A DNA stretch of 8,311 nt from Polynucleobacter meluiroseus (GTDB lineage Bacteria > Verrucomicrobiota > Verrucomicrobiia > Opitutales > UBA953): NCBI GenBank assembly GCA_943323725.2, contig CALPIW020000054.1:1-8311 (forward strand), given 5' to 3'. The notes under the pieces are model-generated. The model made no database searches, was not told where the DNA came from, and was given only the letters and a program-made list of their open reading frames with translations. Made by a program: the position numbers and the translations under genes. Below, in pieces: positions 6,471-8,311 of this stretch; the stretch's first letter is position 1; each line of letters starts with the position of its first letter.

Positions 6471-6926
6471 ATGAACACCACCCAAGCCACCCTCGCCGCC
6501 GTGCTCCTCGCCGTCGGCGTCCACACCCACCTCGTCGCCGCTCCCGCCAAGGAGGCCGGCGCGGCGGACGACCCCGATCACGCCCGCCTCGTCGCCGCCC
6601 GGAAGACGACGTTGGAACTCCCCGAAATCGCCGCGGCCGAACAGCAGGCCAAGGCTGACCGCGCCCTCACCACCAAGGCCTACGCGGAATACAAGATGGC
6701 CCGGAAGCGCTCCAACGACTCCGAGGCGGCCTACCGCAAGGCCTACGACGAGGCGCTCGGCAAGGTCGACCCGGCGGCCCCGGCGCTCCAGGAGAAGGAG
6801 CGAGCCGCCTTCCGCGAGCGCATGCTCAAGGCGCGCACGGCCAAGAAGGGCGGCGCGAAGAAGCCGACCGCCAAAGATGACGAGGCCGACGACGAACCGG
6901 CGACCGACGAGAAGGACGACGAGTGA
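6471..6926 (+). CDS. Small exported, highly charged helical protein of unknown function
   Basis: This 151-residue protein is the only plus-strand gene. Residues 7-24 are hydrophobic and end in VAAPA, consistent with Sec export, but the N terminus MNTTQ has no Lys or Arg, which is unusual for a Sec signal. Residues about 36-118 are rich in Ala, Lys, Glu and Arg with few helix breakers, predicting a long helix or coiled coil. The tail changes from Lys-rich (about 118-135, AKKGGAKK) to acidic (136-151, DDEADDEPATDEKDDE) and should be disordered. No enzymatic motif or known domain is visible. It may be a periplasmic structural or binding protein, but that is only inference. No ribosome site precedes ATG 6471 (the upstream sequence is C/A-rich). 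Codon use matches the neighbours, and a strong terminator follows 7 bases after the stop, supporting a real gene. Confidence 0.75.
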   Translation: MNTTQATLAAVLLAVGVHTHLVAAPAKEAGAADDPDHARLVAARKTTLELPEIAAAEQQAKADRALTTKAYAEYKMARKRSNDSEAAYRKAYDEALGKVDPAAPALQEKERAAFRERMLKARTAKKGGAKKPTAKDDEADDEPATDEKDDE

Positions 6927-6933
6927 ACCCCGC

Positions 6934-6963
6934 GCGACCCGCCGACCGGCGGGTCGCTTATTT
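6934..6963 (+). terminator. Strong intrinsic terminator between convergent genes
   Basis: A perfect 10-bp inverted repeat, GCGACCCGCC (6934-6943) and GGCGGGTCGC (6948-6957), with a 4-base GACC loop, is followed directly on the plus strand by TTATTT (6958-6963). It lies 7 bases after the stop of the plus-strand gene. The T tract doubles as the TAA stop and last codon of the convergent minus-strand gene. For the minus strand the stem is present but no T tract follows, so its main direction is plus. Confidence 0.8.
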
Positions 6964-8311
6964 GGGGAGCGCGGCGACGAACGCCGCCCAGATCTCCTCG
7001 ATCGGCTCGAGGCCGACGGAGACGCGCAGCAGGTCGGGATCGAGCCCCGCGGCGCGGATGCCCGCCCTGCCCTGCTCGGTCGTCACTTCTTCGAAATGCG
7101 CGAGCCACAGGAACGGTGCGGCCAAGGTATAGCGAAGCCCGAAGCTGGGGCCCTTGCCGACGGCGAGACGATCGTAGACCGCGCGCATGTCGCCGCGCAG
7201 TTCAATGGTGATGAGCGCGCCGGCGCCGGCGCCCGACCGGCGGACGCGACGATAGGCATCGGCCGTCGGCCCCTGGTCGGCGGTGCGCACGCGGGCGACC
7301 GCGGGATGCGCGGCGAGACGACGCGCGAGCTCGGCGGCATTGGCGGCGAGACGGCGCGTGACCTCTTCCATGCGGCCGATCTGCGCGGCGAGCGCGCGGA
7401 GGTCGAGCGCGTGCAAGGGCTCCAGTCGACGACGCGCGGCGGCGAGCAGCGCGGCGGCGTCGGCCCGGGCGGGATCGATGGCGAGCACGCCGGCCATGAC
7501 GTCGCCTTCGGAGCCGGCGTATTTCGTGAGGCTCGAGACGACGACGTCGGCGAACGGCAGGACGTCGACCGAAGCGAGGCCGACGCTGCTCGGATCGAGG
7601 AGGAGCTTGGCGCCGTGCTTATCACAGAGGGCGCGGAGCGCCGGCAGGTCGGCGGTCTCGAGCTGCGGGTTGTTCGGGATCTCCGTGAGGACGCCGGCGA
7701 CGTGGCCCGTCGCGAGGAGCCGTTCGACCGCGGCGAGGTCGCGCACGTCGGCGACGAAGTGATGCTTCGCGTCGCGCGCCTTCTCGAAGAGGCGCGCGGA
7801 GTCGACGTACAGCCACCCGAGCTGGATCCATTCGGTGCGGCCGCGCGGACGCTGCACGGCGTCGACGGCGGCGAGACCGGCGTCGACCGCGTTCATCCCG
7901 GCGGAGGCGATGAGGATGTCGGCCGGAGGCACGCCGGCGAGATACGGGGCCAGCGTGGCGCGGATCGTCGCGGTCGCGGCGGCGCCGTCGACGGGCGCTT
8001 CGCCGGCGAGCCAGGCTTCGGCCTGACGCGAGGAGATGAGCGTACCGGTGTGCTGCACCATCTTGGCGAGACGCAACGCGGCGTCGCCGGCGGGCGTCAC
8101 GGCCAGCCACCAGTCGCCGACGGCGTCGAGCGAGGTCAGCGGCTCGCCGACGTGGTCGGCGAGGCGACGGGCGGCCGCTTCCGAGACGAGCGGGAAAAGT
8201 TCGCCGACGCGGCCGAGGCGGCGGGCGGCTTCCTGGGCGGCGCGCGCGACGAGCGCGTTGCGGACGAAACGCGGGTAGCCGGCGCGCAACAGGTTCCAGA
8301 CCCGCGCTTCC
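6958..8311 (-). CDS. PLP-dependent Cys/Met metabolism enzyme, cystathionine gamma-synthase-like (5' end cut)
   Basis: The frame is open to the right edge, with 450 visible residues; the true start lies outside, and the in-frame TTG at 8289 is not convincing because the homologous-looking sequence continues upstream. Fold-type I hallmarks appear in order (visible numbering). SAGMNA (136-141) is the phosphate-binding turn. GWLYVD (165-170) has the likely cofactor-stacking Tyr168. TEIPNNPQLE corresponds to the family's ESPTNP. LLLDPSS has Asp239 to contact the pyridine nitrogen. SSLTKYAGSEGD has Lys263 as the Schiff-base lysine. SVGLEPIEEI near the end matches the family's SVGIEDxEDL. The long N-terminal part (GYPRF, then SSR at 93-95) recalls extended fungal-type cystathionine gamma-synthases rather than the approximately 390-residue E. 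coli type. The likely role is transsulfuration or methionine synthesis. Replacement of the usual DNT by DPS, and lack of the standard YSRxxNPT, leave the exact reaction open. Confidence 0.85.
   Translation of the reverse strand, partial: EARVWNLLRAGYPRFVRNALVARAAQEAARRLGRVGELFPLVSEAAARRLADHVGEPLTSLDAVGDWWLAVTPAGDAALRLAKMVQHTGTLISSRQAEAWLAGEAPVDGAAATATIRATLAPYLAGVPPADILIASAGMNAVDAGLAAVDAVQRPRGRTEWIQLGWLYVDSARLFEKARDAKHHFVADVRDLAAVERLLATGHVAGVLTEIPNNPQLETADLPALRALCDKHGAKLLLDPSSVGLASVDVLPFADVVVSSLTKYAGSEGDVMAGVLAIDPARADAAALLAAARRRLEPLHALDLRALAAQIGRMEEVTRRLAANAAELARRLAAHPAVARVRTADQGPTADAYRRVRRSGAGAGALITIELRGDMRAVYDRLAVGKGPSFGLRYTLAAPFLWLAHFEEVTTEQGRAGIRAAGLDPDLLRVSVGLEPIEEIWAAFVAALPK

Noticed and set aside
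6395..6550. N-terminal extension of the hydrolase-like gene using an upstream start
   Set aside because: It would overlap the divergent gene, bury the signal peptide internally and leave the promoter and GAGG site inside the coding sequence.
5378..6658. 426-codon plus-strand open frame
   Set aside because: It crosses the hydrolase-like gene and enters the 6471-6926 gene in another frame, ending in Arg/Pro-rich sequence. It has no signal peptide or domain.
6841..6926. Repeated GAC/GAG triplets suggesting a tandem repeat
   Set aside because: They reflect the Asp/Glu-rich tail of the encoded protein; no exact repeat unit is maintained.
7083..8110. Other-frame minus-strand ORFs inside the PLP enzyme gene
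   Set aside because: Arg/Pro/Ser-rich shadows of the real frame, with no recognisable features.

Overview
The window is GC-rich bacterial DNA with very compact gene spacing. It holds eight protein-coding genes: seven on the minus strand and one on the plus strand. I see no tRNA, rRNA, CRISPR array, transposase or insertion sequence. The predicted envelope (outer-membrane efflux lipoprotein, Sec-type secreted proteins) shows a Gram-negative cell. Many starts lack a Shine-Dalgarno sequence, and there is a DevBCA-like exporter beside a secreted glycosidase-like protein. That mix suits Verrucomicrobiota or Planctomycetota relatives, but the lineage is inference only.

Region 1 (1-3946, minus) is a four-gene operon transcribed right to left: FtsX/DevC-type permease, ABC ATPase, HlyD/DevB-type membrane fusion protein, and a NodT-family outer-membrane lipoprotein that runs off the left edge. 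The junctions are a 4-base ATGA overlap, an 8-base gap and a 17-base overlap, so the genes are almost certainly co-transcribed. Together they can form a complete inner membrane-periplasm-outer membrane exporter. The cargo is not identifiable.

Region 2 (3947-4055) separates two minus-strand units. It has a perfect 11-bp hairpin with a short T-rich tail, followed by a weak possible promoter for the exporter operon.

Region 3 (4056-6394, minus) is a possible three-gene unit with 45- and 50-base gaps: a secreted TIM-barrel glycoside-hydrolase-like protein, an aquaporin-family channel whose second NPA box has lost the usual arginine, and a small four-helix membrane protein of unknown function. A reasonable sigma70-like promoter (TTGAAG, 17 bases, GACAAT) lies just upstream of the hydrolase.

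Region 4 (6471-6926, plus) encodes a small exported, highly charged helical protein with a Lys-rich then Asp/Glu-rich tail. It ends at a strong 10-bp hairpin plus TTATTT.

Region 5 (6958-8311, minus) is a PLP-dependent Cys/Met-metabolism enzyme (cystathionine gamma-synthase-like) that converges on that terminator and is cut by the right edge.

The best candidates for something new are the atypical aquaporin with its two neighbours and the self-contained exporter of unknown cargo. Nothing here is clearly a new defence or mobile system.
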